Of a DNA stretch of 64,000 nt, positions 19,095 to 27,323 are shown piece by piece. The first letter of the stretch is position 1. Every line of letters begins with the position of its first letter. The stretch covers positions 186,001-250,000 of the forward strand of contig NZ_JAQSLN010000002.1 in NCBI RefSeq assembly GCF_028649655.1. Reading direction: 5' to 3'. Source of the stretch: Halobacteriovorax sp. GB3 (lineage in GTDB: Bacteria > Bdellovibrionota > Bacteriovoracia > Bacteriovoracales > Bacteriovoracaceae). The translations under genes were made by a program, and so were the position numbers. Under the pieces are notes generated by a model. That model did not search any database, was not told the DNA's origin, and saw only the letters and a program-made list of their open reading frames with translations.

Positions 19095-20891
19095 TCATTT
19101 AGTTAGGAGTGTATTCTCATTGACTGTTAAAGTGTCTTTGAGAATCGATATTTCTTTAGATTCTATATCTACTGGTCTTAATTCCATTGGGTCTTCAAGT
19201 AGATTATAGACAACAGTCTTGTTGAATCTTTTGGACCAGACATATTTGCTAGGCCAGTTAATTGAACCCAGATAGAGTCCATCATAAGGCTGTACAATTG
19301 GGGCAACAGATTCAGTTGCTTGAAGAATAGATTGTCCACTTGCTCTAATTTTTAAATTGTATCCAAGGTAATCGTAAATAGTCGGTGCAATATCTAATTG
19401 AGAGAAGGCGAGCTTATCGATAACTTGTGGCTCAATTTGATTTTTCCAAATTGCGATAAACGGGATGCGAAAAGATTCTTCATTGTAACCCATTTCATTA
19501 GAGTAATAGCCATGTTCTCCGCCTGGGAAACTGTGATCGCCCGTTAGAATAATAAGACTGTTTTCATAAAGGCCTTTTTCTTTTAATAAATCAATAAATG
19601 TTCCAAGGTATTTATCGCTCAAATGTAGAGAATTTAAGTAGCGCTCTTTTCTACCATTACCGGAATCTCCAGGGTAAATATAACGTTGGCTTTGAGGAAT
19701 ATAGTTAAATTTCATATGGTGGCTGATTGTCGCAACCATAGAAAAAAGAGGCTTTTCAGATTGTTTGATAATTTCTAAAGAGCTATCAAGGTATTGTTTA
19801 TAGCCCAGATCATCCTGAATTCCCCAGCCCCAGATATTCTCATTTCTCTGTTTTTCTGTAAGTTTACTTGGCAGAGCCGCTTGGACATGTTTGAAGCCAA
19901 TTCCTTTCATAAAGGCCCTGGCATTATCAAATTCTAGATTACTATAAATTTGAAAAAAGAGACTTTCGTAACCTATTTTTCCAAGCTCTTTTGGTAAGCA
20001 ATCAACTTTTGAAGGATCAACTTTATAAGAAGCTTTTCCTCTGAGTAGGGGAAGTCTTGAACATAATATACTGAAATGCCCCTTTGTCGTTTGAATGGAG
20101 TTCCCATAAAAGTTTTTGGCGTAAAGGCCTTCTTTTGTAAGTTCATTCATAACTGGAGTAATGACTTTACCATCAACTTTTTTATTGATGTAAAGGCCAT
20201 TAAAAGATTCGAGGGCGACAATAAAGATATGCGGATTTTTTCTTTCTCTCGTTGAAAGCAATTCTTTTGAAAATGGATTTTCTTTTGATGAGAGTTCCTT
20301 GTAGTGCTCTCCTTTTTCAAGTCCTCCAAAATAGTATTCTAGTCCCGTTTTCACAGTGTAGCTTACTTCCTCAAAGAGGTAAGGGAGATTGAATAGCCCA
20401 ATAAGATAGATGCCTAGAAAGAGCCCCGAAAAAGTAAACCTTCTTTGAACAAAGCTCTTAGAGAAGATCTTTTTCCAAATCTCTAAAAAGATCAAAACTG
20501 GAATCATATAAACTGCAATCCAAATATCTTTGGACTTAAACGTTCCAGCGACAACCTTTGCACTTTCTGGATTGAGAGCATCGCGAATATTATCGATGAA
20601 GACAGCGTAATCAAAGCTATTTGTCGTACGATAGTGGTACTTGATTCCAAAGTAATAGAGAATAATTAAAAAGATTCCCCAAAAGGTTCTCATGAATCGG
20701 CTTTTACAAGCATGATTGAAAGACTCACTTAAAAAGTAGAGGCTGAAAAAACCAAGGCAAATAACGATAATGTTTTCTGTATTGAAAACGATCTTTTGGA
20801 TATCACCTCTTATATGGAAGAAGGCGAGTGAGCCAAAGTAGAGAAACCATAGAAATTTTGTTGTAAACCACGTTTTATTTAAATTTAGCAT
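19095..20891 (-). CDS. LtaS/MdoB-like phosphoglycerol (or phosphoethanolamine) transferase, sulfatase fold
   Basis: This 598-residue protein has about five N-terminal helices (to residue ~175) and an extracytoplasmic sulfatase-fold domain. IVALESFNG supplies the metal-binding E228, NSIQTTKGHF contains the likely nucleophile Thr268/269, and TGDHSFPGGEHGYY supplies the later Asp-His ligands. Relatives polymerise glycerol phosphate (LtaS) or add phosphoglycerol to osmoregulated glucans (OpgB). In a Gram-negative envelope it would modify a glycan or lipid head group. It lies 22 nt downstream of the nucleotide-sugar dehydrogenase gene, apparently in one operon. Confidence 0.87.
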   Translation of the reverse strand: MLNLNKTWFTTKFLWFLYFGSLAFFHIRGDIQKIVFNTENIIVICLGFFSLYFLSESFNHACKSRFMRTFWGIFLIILYYFGIKYHYRTTNSFDYAVFIDNIRDALNPESAKVVAGTFKSKDIWIAVYMIPVLIFLEIWKKIFSKSFVQRRFTFSGLFLGIYLIGLFNLPYLFEEVSYTVKTGLEYYFGGLEKGEHYKELSSKENPFSKELLSTRERKNPHIFIVALESFNGLYINKKVDGKVITPVMNELTKEGLYAKNFYGNSIQTTKGHFSILCSRLPLLRGKASYKVDPSKVDCLPKELGKIGYESLFFQIYSNLEFDNARAFMKGIGFKHVQAALPSKLTEKQRNENIWGWGIQDDLGYKQYLDSSLEIIKQSEKPLFSMVATISHHMKFNYIPQSQRYIYPGDSGNGRKERYLNSLHLSDKYLGTFIDLLKEKGLYENSLIILTGDHSFPGGEHGYYSNEMGYNEESFRIPFIAIWKNQIEPQVIDKLAFSQLDIAPTIYDYLGYNLKIRASGQSILQATESVAPIVQPYDGLYLGSINWPSKYVWSKRFNKTVVYNLLEDPMELRPVDIESKEISILKDTLTVNENTLLTK

Positions 20892-20913
20892 TCTAAAAGA
20901 TTAGCATACCAAT

Positions 20914-22206
20914 TTAGGCCTTGATAACCCTCTTGCCATCGATTGTGAATTTTCCTCGTGTATCAATGATCATTCGAGATGAGAGTGCGACAAGATCATA
21001 ATCAACCTGGTCGTGATCAGTGAGAAGGACTACACAGTCGAAGTTCTCAATATATTTTCTTGATAGAATGCCCGACTCTAGCTTTTGCCCATCTATCAAT
21101 ATTTCCTGGTGAAAAGGATCGTGGTAGCTAACTTGATAACCTCTTTTCATGAGACTCTTAAAAATCTCAAGGGAGGGGGAACTATCGACTTGAGCGATGT
21201 TTTTCTTGTAAGTGATTCCAAGGACTAAAAGGCGCGTCTGGTTTGGCGATTGAAAGTGATGTCCGACTTGCTCTAAAACAAAATCTGGCATTTTTAAGTT
21301 TATCGACGTTGCTGTGTCGATAAGTTGGGAATTAATACCTAAGGTTTTAGAAAAAGATGAAAGAAATTGAGGGGTTAGGGGGATACAATGCCCTCCTATA
21401 CCTGGCCCAGCTGAGACCTTTTGAAAGCCAAATGGCTTTGTCGCACAGGCATCGAGGACTTCATCAATATTCATATCAATTCGATTCATTAAAATCTTCA
21501 TCTCATTGGCAAAAGATATATTAATGAGCCTTTGCGCATTCTCTATAAGCTTGGCCATCTCTGCAACTTCAGTGCTCGCCACTGGGATTGGGTTATCTAT
21601 AATCAAAGAGTAGAAATTGAGAGCGTTATTTAGCGAATGATCGCAAAGCCCCGAGACAAGCTTTGGAATGGTTTGCGTAGAGAACTCATGATTTCCTGGA
21701 TCTTCTCTTTCTGGAGAATAACTAATATAGAGGTTTTCTCCTAAGGTCCTTCCCGACTCTAAAAGAATTGGAAGAAGGATCTCTCTGGTGGCCTTTGGGG
21801 GAAGCGTACTTTCGATGATGATTAACTTTTCATCGTCGAGGTTTTCCTTCAGATTTTTCGAAACGATATTAGTTACATTTATAATCTTAGTAAGGTCAGG
21901 TTCATTTTGTTCTGTTAAAAGAGTGGGAACACAAATTATGGTCACATCAGTTTGCTGAATTTTTTTATCATCACATGAAAGAGTGAGAAGATTTTTTTGA
22001 AGAGATTTTTTCACTCTTTTCGAATCGATGTGAGATAGGTGAGAGTCTCCATTTGAAAGCGTTTGAATCAACTTCGTATCAATGTCTATGCCTGTAACGT
22101 GAATAGCTGATTCGCTTATTCTAAGGGCGAGAGGAAGGCCTATATGACCAAGACCAATCACGCTGACGCTAATATTTTTTCTGTCGATTTTCTCTTTCAA
22201 ATTCAT
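20914..22206 (-). CDS. UDP/GDP-sugar 6-dehydrogenase (WbpA/TviB-like)
   Basis: This 430-residue enzyme oxidises a UDP-hexose(amine) to the uronate with two NAD+. The Rossmann motif GLGHIG is at residues 18-23, SPEREDPG at 164-171 is typical of the UDP-N-acetylhexosamine dehydrogenase branch, and the catalytic cysteine is C274 in GPGIGGHCIPLTPQ. The C-terminal UDP-binding domain (VLGITYKKN) is complete. It supplies an acidic sugar to the glycan locus. Whether the substrate is UDP-GlcNAc, UDP-GalNAc or UDP-Glc cannot be decided by eye. Confidence 0.92.
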   Translation of the reverse strand: MNLKEKIDRKNISVSVIGLGHIGLPLALRISESAIHVTGIDIDTKLIQTLSNGDSHLSHIDSKRVKKSLQKNLLTLSCDDKKIQQTDVTIICVPTLLTEQNEPDLTKIINVTNIVSKNLKENLDDEKLIIIESTLPPKATREILLPILLESGRTLGENLYISYSPEREDPGNHEFSTQTIPKLVSGLCDHSLNNALNFYSLIIDNPIPVASTEVAEMAKLIENAQRLINISFANEMKILMNRIDMNIDEVLDACATKPFGFQKVSAGPGIGGHCIPLTPQFLSSFSKTLGINSQLIDTATSINLKMPDFVLEQVGHHFQSPNQTRLLVLGITYKKNIAQVDSSPSLEIFKSLMKRGYQVSYHDPFHQEILIDGQKLESGILSRKYIENFDCVVLLTDHDQVDYDLVALSSRMIIDTRGKFTIDGKRVIKA

Positions 22207-22349
22207 ACAAAAATCCTAACACAAAAAAAACTTGATGTAATATCTACCTAGGAGCAGAATCAGGTTGAATAGAAAGTTGAATGGGTGTATCAACCCCAAC
22301 TTAATAAGAACATCACAAACTTTTTAAGAGTAGAAGAGGTAAAAAAGTC

Positions 22350-22649
22350 GTGAAAACAACACTAAGTGTTCTGGCCCTATTGGTGGGGATCAACACTGTA
22401 AAAGCATGGGAAGCCGAGAGTATCGTTGAGTTAAACAAGAAGACAGTTAAGGCGGTAGTTCTTAACAATAATGCAGATGCTGTGAGGTGTTCTGGATATA
22501 TTTTTGGTCTTCTAAAGAGTGGGGAAACTTTAAAGAAGAGATTCAAGCCGGTAGTGATAAAGGCGGATGATTTTTCTGCTGAGTTGATTGCCACTTCGAA
22601 AGAAGACTTTATTGGTGGTTCAGCATCGATTCAATGTGATTGGATCTAA
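22350..22649 (+). CDS. Small secreted protein of unknown function
   Basis: This 99-residue product starts at GTG 22350, preceded by AGAGG about 10 nt upstream. It has a clear Sec signal (TTLSVLALLVGINTVKA), probably cleaved before WEAES. The mature ~80 residues contain two cysteines (CSGYIF and the C-terminal IQCDWI) that could form a disulfide, and a beta-rich pattern. No family is recognised. A strong terminator follows 8 nt after the stop, which supports a real single-gene transcript. It sits just outside the outer repeat of the RAYT block. Confidence 0.7.
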   Translation: MKTTLSVLALLVGINTVKAWEAESIVELNKKTVKAVVLNNNADAVRCSGYIFGLLKSGETLKKRFKPVVIKADDFSAELIATSKEDFIGGSASIQCDWI

Positions 22650-22656
22650 GATATAG

Positions 22657-22682
22657 GGAGGCGTTTTCGCCTCCTTTTTTTT
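22657..22682 (+). terminator. Rho-independent terminator of the small secreted-protein gene
   Basis: The stem GGAGGCG (22657-22663) and CGCCTCC (22668-22674) closes a TTTT loop and is followed by eight T. It begins 8 nt after the stop of the 22350 gene. Confidence 0.92.
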
Positions 22683-22683
22683 G

Positions 22684-22714
22684 GTCCTGGATACTTTTCT
22701 AGCGTCGTCGCGTC
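22684..22714 (+). repeat. RAYT-associated repeat, copy A
   Basis: This is the outer left copy of a five-member family. It opens with GTCCTGGATACTTTT and ends with two GCGTC pentamers spaced 8 nt apart. It lies in the convergent gap between the small-protein terminator and the stop of the lipoprotein gene. It matches inverted copy D at 28 of 31 positions. Confidence 0.85.
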
Positions 22715-22718
22715 AATT

Positions 22719-24143
22719 TTATTTGTTGTAATAATAAAGGGCCATATTCTTAAAGGCAAGAGAGGTATTAAGATCAAAATTAAATACGTCATTAAAGTAT
22801 TTAAACAATTGTATTGAAAGATACTTCCTATCTTCAGATTCATCTATAATATCGAAAATCTTCGAATATATTTCATTAATTTTGATTGCAGAATTTGGAT
22901 TCTCTCTAATTCTAAATAATTCCCTCGGTAGGTAATCTAGCAGTTGTGCTATTTCTTTATTTCCTTGAAAAGTTGGAGCTTCGCTCTTTTTTGAATATTC
23001 TAAGTCAAATTTATAAACACCAGTAGAAAGAGGACTTTCATAAGAGTTCTCCTTTTTTTGCTCTGGCTCTGTTTTAAGTTCGATATCTCTTAATCTCTCC
23101 ATCACAATGTATCGAACTGAATGCTCAACTTGATCATTTGGCTTAAAGTTCTGATGGTCTCTTTTAAGAAAGTAGCTTAATTCGTAATCATGAAGATGTC
23201 GGCTAAGTATCGTGAAGTCCTGGGAACCTAAAAAGACTGGTTCTTGACCAAGGTCGCCACCAGAAATCTTCAAATAATCTCCTGCCCTATAGGGATTAGA
23301 GTTAAGATCAAAATTATTTGAAGTATATTTGTCATTGTTTTTGATCAAAGTAAATGGAAGGCAAAAATCCTTAGTGCATCTTGAAAATTTATGAGTTCCC
23401 TCGAGTTCGTAAGACACGGCCGTGTCTACTTGATTCGCGGAGTCCGTTTGTGTGAAGATAAGAGCTTCAATTTGTTTATTATTATCTTTATCTCGTTGTG
23501 TTAATCTTCTCCACGCCAAATAGTCCACTTGTTCTCGTGCTGGGGTGTCACATTTAGGCTTCAGCTCTTCTTGGTTGAAAAGTGTTTGATCTGTTATTTT
23601 CCGTTCAAAGCTTTCACAGCTTTTAGAGGAAATAGAGAGTTCTCCTCTCCATGAGATAATATCTTCTTCTTTATTTTCAAGCTTCTCAAATTCTCTGAGA
23701 TCGTCTCCAAAAAGATTCTGAACCTCTTTATTGTAAGCAATATTGAAGTCATCAATAAATTCTTCAGGGATATCTTTGTACTTCCTATTTAAATCAATCT
23801 TTTGCTTTCGAATATAATTTCTATAATCTGTTTCATATCGTGATGAAATATAGTCCCTATTATAGCTTAAGATTGTATAGGGTTTTGAATCGAGTAACTT
23901 ATTAAGAAAACTAACTGAAAGTGGTCTACCTTTAGAGTCGAGATGGTCTTTCTTGTATTTGATAATTTCTTTCTCGACGACTTCTTCTTTTAAGACGGGT
24001 ACTTCTTTGATGACTTCAACTTCAACTTGTTCTTTTACAACAACTTCTTTCGTTACTGGAACTTCCCTAACAACTTCTTTTTTACAGCCGATTAAGATGG
24101 CCGGTGCGGTTAAAAATAATCCAATGAATTTTGAATGTCTCAT
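22719..24143 (-). CDS. Large lipoprotein with a repetitive Val/Glu stalk, unknown function
   Basis: This 474-residue protein has a lipoprotein signal (FLTAPAILIGC, Cys20). Residues ~21-66 are a repetitive acidic/valine stretch of EVP, EVV and KEV units that may act as an extended stalk. The remainder is hydrophilic, mixed alpha/beta and has six or so cysteines. I recognise no enzymatic motif. It has a good ribosome-binding site (GAGGAG about 8 nt before the ATG) and its own upstream gap. It lies inside the outer pair of the RAYT-associated repeats, so it may be carried or bordered by that element. Confidence 0.75.
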   Translation of the reverse strand: MRHSKFIGLFLTAPAILIGCKKEVVREVPVTKEVVVKEQVEVEVIKEVPVLKEEVVEKEIIKYKKDHLDSKGRPLSVSFLNKLLDSKPYTILSYNRDYISSRYETDYRNYIRKQKIDLNRKYKDIPEEFIDDFNIAYNKEVQNLFGDDLREFEKLENKEEDIISWRGELSISSKSCESFERKITDQTLFNQEELKPKCDTPAREQVDYLAWRRLTQRDKDNNKQIEALIFTQTDSANQVDTAVSYELEGTHKFSRCTKDFCLPFTLIKNNDKYTSNNFDLNSNPYRAGDYLKISGGDLGQEPVFLGSQDFTILSRHLHDYELSYFLKRDHQNFKPNDQVEHSVRYIVMERLRDIELKTEPEQKKENSYESPLSTGVYKFDLEYSKKSEAPTFQGNKEIAQLLDYLPRELFRIRENPNSAIKINEIYSKIFDIIDESEDRKYLSIQLFKYFNDVFNFDLNTSLAFKNMALYYYNK

Positions 24144-24244
24144 TTAGGACTCCTCGCTATTAGAAAAATCTTCGCAAGAAAATCGAAAATGAAAAATCTA
24201 TCTGAAATTAAGTCATAAATTGTTTAAATAATTAACACTTTTTC

Positions 24245-24274
24245 GTCCTGGATACTTTTATTGCGTCACTGCGT
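24245..24274 (+). repeat. RAYT-associated repeat, copy B (inner left)
   Basis: The copy has the same GTCCTGGATACTTTT core, then ATTGCGTC and a second GCGT. It overlaps the stop of the RAYT gene (24266-24268). It is 27 of 30 identical to inverted copy C on the other side of the gene, so the two form terminal-like inverted repeats. Confidence 0.88.
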
Positions 24275-24895
24275 AAAGTTCGCTTGAGGATTCTGGCGAT
24301 AACCTTGGTTTTTAGGGTATTGATAAATTCTCTTTTTCATCGCTTTTTGGATGAGAAGATGATCATTTTCACAAAAACTAGTATTAATCCATGATGAAAA
24401 TTGATCTTCTCTTGAGGTACAGTCAACAAATTTAGTGATTTTGACAGCTGTTTTATTGGCCTTTTCGGAGCATAAAAGAAAAGGATATTTGAGGAAATCG
24501 TGAGAGAGTTTCGCTCTTAGGGGATTTTGGAGTACATATTTATAAACGTTGTAATAGTAGTTTTGATCTCGAACAAGTGAGCTTTTATACCGACCACCAA
24601 AGATAGAATTGATAATCTCTGCCTTAATTTGAATCTTGTAGGTTAAGCGCTTCATAAGCTTATACATGACTTTATCGATGTTAGATTTTGGAGTTTGGCA
24701 TAATAGGTGAAAGTGGTTGGGCATCAAAACAAAGGCATATATAGTTAGGTTCTCTTCCTTTTGAACTTTTTCTAATTCATAGATAAAAAGATTCCAGACA
24801 TCATTTAAAGGAATAGGAAACGGAGCTTTTCTGTGGCAACGGTTTACAATGTGATAGGGGTATTTAGAAGTTCTAATCGTTGTAGTTCTTGTCAT
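24266..24895 (-). mobile_element. RAYT: REP-associated Y1 tyrosine transposase (IS200/IS605-like, TnpA_REP)
   Basis: This 209-residue single-strand DNA transposase of the Y1 HUH family has the metal-binding HUH motif H61-F-H63 in VLMPNHFHLL. The Tyr-rich helix YYYNVYKYVLQNPLRA carries the candidate nucleophile Y117 or Y120 ahead of NPLRA, the hallmark of REP-associated transposases. GGRYKSSLV is also conserved. RAYTs act on short dispersed repeats rather than on full insertion sequences, and near-identical inverted repeats flank this gene (24245-24274 and 24973-25002). The catalytic residues look intact. No ribosome-binding site is evident, so expression may be low. Confidence 0.9.
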
Positions 24896-24972
24896 TAAAG
24901 TGGCATAATTTAACGAAGTCTAAAAGAGAACAACTTATCTAAAGTCTATGACTCTTTTTTCTCTATTGAATA

Positions 24973-25002
24973 ACGCAAAGACGCAATAAAAGTATCCAGT
25001 AC
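24973..25002 (-). repeat. RAYT-associated repeat, copy C (inner right)
   Basis: This is the inverse-orientation copy; read on the minus strand it begins GTACTGGATACTTTT and continues ATTGCGTC. It lies 77 nt upstream of the RAYT start and 19 nt downstream of the stop of the barrel-protein gene. It differs from copy B at three positions. Confidence 0.88.
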
Positions 25003-25021
25003 AAAAAATTCAAAAAATTCT

Positions 25022-25573
25022 CTAGAAGCGAGCAGACAGTCCCAACGTTGGTCTATATTCGCGATCACTTCCTCTTGGCTTTCCTGTAAATACGACAGTG
25101 AGACCAGCATTGGCCCTAATCCTGTTACTTAAATTTATACCAAGCCCCGCTCCGGCATAAGGGGAGAGGTAAATGGCAGGCTTTTCTGTTGTCGTTACTC
25201 CCGCTTGAGTTTTTTCAACTTCAGACTGGCGAGCATGGCCGCCGGCCCTTAGTGTAAAACTTAAAATACTACCAAGCCTAATGCGTGACCTGAGACCAAG
25301 CATCGCTGTATTGGATGTTTCTTTGATTGTTAGATCTTCGTCTGGAAATGATTCACTGTCTTTAGCCTGAGTGACTTCTGCCTCGAGTGCTAAAAGTGGA
25401 ACTCCTAAGCTAGCGCGAAGTCCATAAGTTAAACGGTCTTTAGAGTGAGGTGTTGGCTCGAACTTCATGACTCTTTCATATCCCACGACCGGCTCTATTT
25501 CCAAGAGTCCTTTCAGTGCCGCTTGAGAGGGGAGAGATAGTGAGATGAATGTGAGCGCTATTAGTGCTTTCAT
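25022..25573 (-). CDS. Small outer-membrane beta-barrel protein
   Basis: This 183-residue protein has a Sec signal (ALIALTFISLSLPSQA) and a mature part of alternating polar and hydrophobic strands rich in Gly, Ala, Arg and aromatics. It ends LGLSARF, with the C-terminal Phe typical of outer-membrane barrels. About eight strands fit the length, as in OmpA-barrel or OmpW-size porins. No specific family is recognised. It lies between repeat copies C and D, inside the outer inverted pair of the RAYT block. Confidence 0.72.
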   Translation of the reverse strand: MKALIALTFISLSLPSQAALKGLLEIEPVVGYERVMKFEPTPHSKDRLTYGLRASLGVPLLALEAEVTQAKDSESFPDEDLTIKETSNTAMLGLRSRIRLGSILSFTLRAGGHARQSEVEKTQAGVTTTEKPAIYLSPYAGAGLGINLSNRIRANAGLTVVFTGKPRGSDREYRPTLGLSARF

Positions 25574-25679
25574 ATATCAATTTTGCCTGAATCAAAAATT
25601 AGATGATAGTCAGAAAGTTATTCCGAAACCCTTATCAATAGGTGAGGGGATTGATATGATACCGTATTACTAATTTTAT

Positions 25680-25710
25680 GATGCGGCGACGCTAGAGAAG
25701 TATCCAGGAC
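25680..25710 (-). repeat. RAYT-associated repeat, copy D (outer right)
   Basis: This inverse copy ends in GTATCCAGGAC on the plus strand. Its last bases include AGGA at 25706-25709, six nt before the ATG of the next gene, so the repeat appears to provide that gene's ribosome-binding site. It matches copy A at 28 of 31 positions. Confidence 0.86.
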
Positions 25711-25715
25711 CGAAA

Positions 25716-26444
25716 ATGGAATTACCTTGGGATGAAAGTTTAATAATTATACCTACTTATAATGAAATTGATAATATCGAGAGAATGATTAAGACTGTAT
25801 TTGGTCTTTATCCTGAAGTTTCTCTTTTGATTATTGAGGACGGTTCTCCTGATGGAACTGCTGATGTCGTTAAAAGACTACAAGGCGATTTCTCAAATCT
25901 TCATATGATTGAGAGAACTGGTAAGCTTGGTCTTGGGACGGCTTATACAACAGGTTTTAAGTGGGCCTTAGATAAAGGGTATAATTTTGTTTTTGAAATG
26001 GACTGTGACTTTTCACACGATCCTGAACAAGTTAAAGACCTACTCGCTGCTGCTCAGGTAAATGATCTCGTTATCGGTTCTCGTTATATTGACGGAATTA
26101 GAATTATCAATTGGCCTTTCAGAAGACTTCTTCTTTCTTATTGCGCTTCAATCTATACGCGCTTTATGACGGGAATTCCTGTCTTCGATACAACAGGTGG
26201 TTTCAAGTGCTTTACAAGAAAGGCACTGGAAACAATTAATTTAGATAATATCATTTCTAATGGTTATATTTTTCAACTCGAACTCAATTACAAAGTTTGG
26301 TCTAAGGGTCTAAATGTAAAAGAAGTTCCAATCATTTTTTATGAGAGACGTGATGGGCAATCAAAGATGGGTGGCGGAATTATTTTCGAAGCTGTTTTTA
26401 ATGTCATTAAATTGCGCTTGAAAAAAATGATGGGCAGTCTCTAG
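25716..26444 (+). CDS. Polyprenol-phosphate mannose synthase (DPM1-like GT2)
   Basis: This 242-residue enzyme is close to the soluble DPM1 type. LIIIPTYNEIDNIERMI is the first strand, IIEDGSPDGTADVV follows, EMDCDFSHDP carries the metal-binding DxD-like site, and IGSRYIDG and DTTGGFKCF complete the family pattern. No membrane helix follows, as in the DPM1/Ppm1 catalytic unit. It transfers mannose or another hexose from a GDP-sugar to undecaprenyl phosphate. The ribosome-binding site falls inside repeat copy D. The next gene begins 13 nt downstream. Confidence 0.92.
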   Translation: MELPWDESLIIIPTYNEIDNIERMIKTVFGLYPEVSLLIIEDGSPDGTADVVKRLQGDFSNLHMIERTGKLGLGTAYTTGFKWALDKGYNFVFEMDCDFSHDPEQVKDLLAAAQVNDLVIGSRYIDGIRIINWPFRRLLLSYCASIYTRFMTGIPVFDTTGGFKCFTRKALETINLDNIISNGYIFQLELNYKVWSKGLNVKEVPIIFYERRDGQSKMGGGIIFEAVFNVIKLRLKKMMGSL

Positions 26445-26457
26445 GCTTAGCCGTTCT

Positions 26458-27243
26458 ATGACAGTTATTTTACTTTATCTTCTCCTTGGTTCTTTGAGCG
26501 GCACTTTGGCCGGTCTTCTTGGAATTGGGGGAGGAGTTGTTCTCGTTCCTGGTTTGGCAGCTATTTTTTCTTATTTCGCAGATGGTAGTAATGTCATGCA
26601 AATGGCAACAGGAACCTCTCTTGGAATTATTGCCTTTACTTCAATCATTAGTTGTCGTTCCCACTATAAAAGAGGTGCCGTTGATTTCTCTATAGTGAAA
26701 AAGATTTTCTTTTATATTGTCTTTGGAGTTTTTCTTGGAAGCCGAGTTTCTTATCTTATTAAGAGTGAAGTTTTAGAGATTGTCTTTGCTCTTTTTCTTC
26801 TCTTTGTTTCTTATAAGATGGTTTTTACTAAAGTTAATAAGAAAAATGATTCGTCTGAAACTACTTTTAAACTGGGGATGATTGATCGCTTAATCTGTTT
26901 AATTATTGGTTTGAAAAGTGGACTCTTAGGAATCGGTGGAGGGTCGATGAGCGTTCCCTATCTCGTTTATAGAAGTATCGATGTTAGAAAGGCCATTGGA
27001 ACTTCTGCTTTAATCGGGCTAACTCTTTCTTGGGTTGGAGCCCTTTCTCATATTTTTATTGGTTATCAAAATTCTGGAAGTTTTCACCACGGTATTAATC
27101 TCGTTGCCCTTTGTTCAGTTGCGCCGATGAGTATGATTTTTGCACCTATTGGAGTGAAGCTCTCTCACGCCCTTCCTGTCTTAACGTTGAGAAGATTCTT
27201 CGGTGCCTTTGTCTTTATTGTGGCAGTGAAGATGATCCTCTAA
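26458..27243 (+). CDS. TauE/SafE-family sulfite/anion exporter
   Basis: This 261-residue inner-membrane protein has about eight helices. It carries the internal duplication of the TauE/SafE family: GTLAGLLGIGGGVVLVPG near residues 14-31 and KSGLLGIGGGSMSVPYLVY near 153-171. Members export sulfite, sulfoacetate or related anions, but the substrate is often unknown. It follows the mannose synthase gene by 13 nt, so the two may be co-transcribed without a clear functional link. Confidence 0.9.
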   Translation: MTVILLYLLLGSLSGTLAGLLGIGGGVVLVPGLAAIFSYFADGSNVMQMATGTSLGIIAFTSIISCRSHYKRGAVDFSIVKKIFFYIVFGVFLGSRVSYLIKSEVLEIVFALFLLFVSYKMVFTKVNKKNDSSETTFKLGMIDRLICLIIGLKSGLLGIGGGSMSVPYLVYRSIDVRKAIGTSALIGLTLSWVGALSHIFIGYQNSGSFHHGINLVALCSVAPMSMIFAPIGVKLSHALPVLTLRRFFGAFVFIVAVKMIL

Positions 27244-27323
27244 TTTTAGTTAGCCCTTGTGATTTCTTATGGTTATGAGAGAAAAAACTGCCATCGTTTA
27301 TTTGACTTCATTCAAAAATTGAA

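Noticed and set aside
22313-22594. Minus-strand frame over the small secreted-protein gene
   Set aside because: The plus-strand frame has a signal peptide, ribosome-binding site and terminator; the minus one has none.
22684-25710. CRISPR-like array
   Set aside because: The repeats are in opposing orientations, hundreds of bases apart and separated by genes; no cas gene is present.
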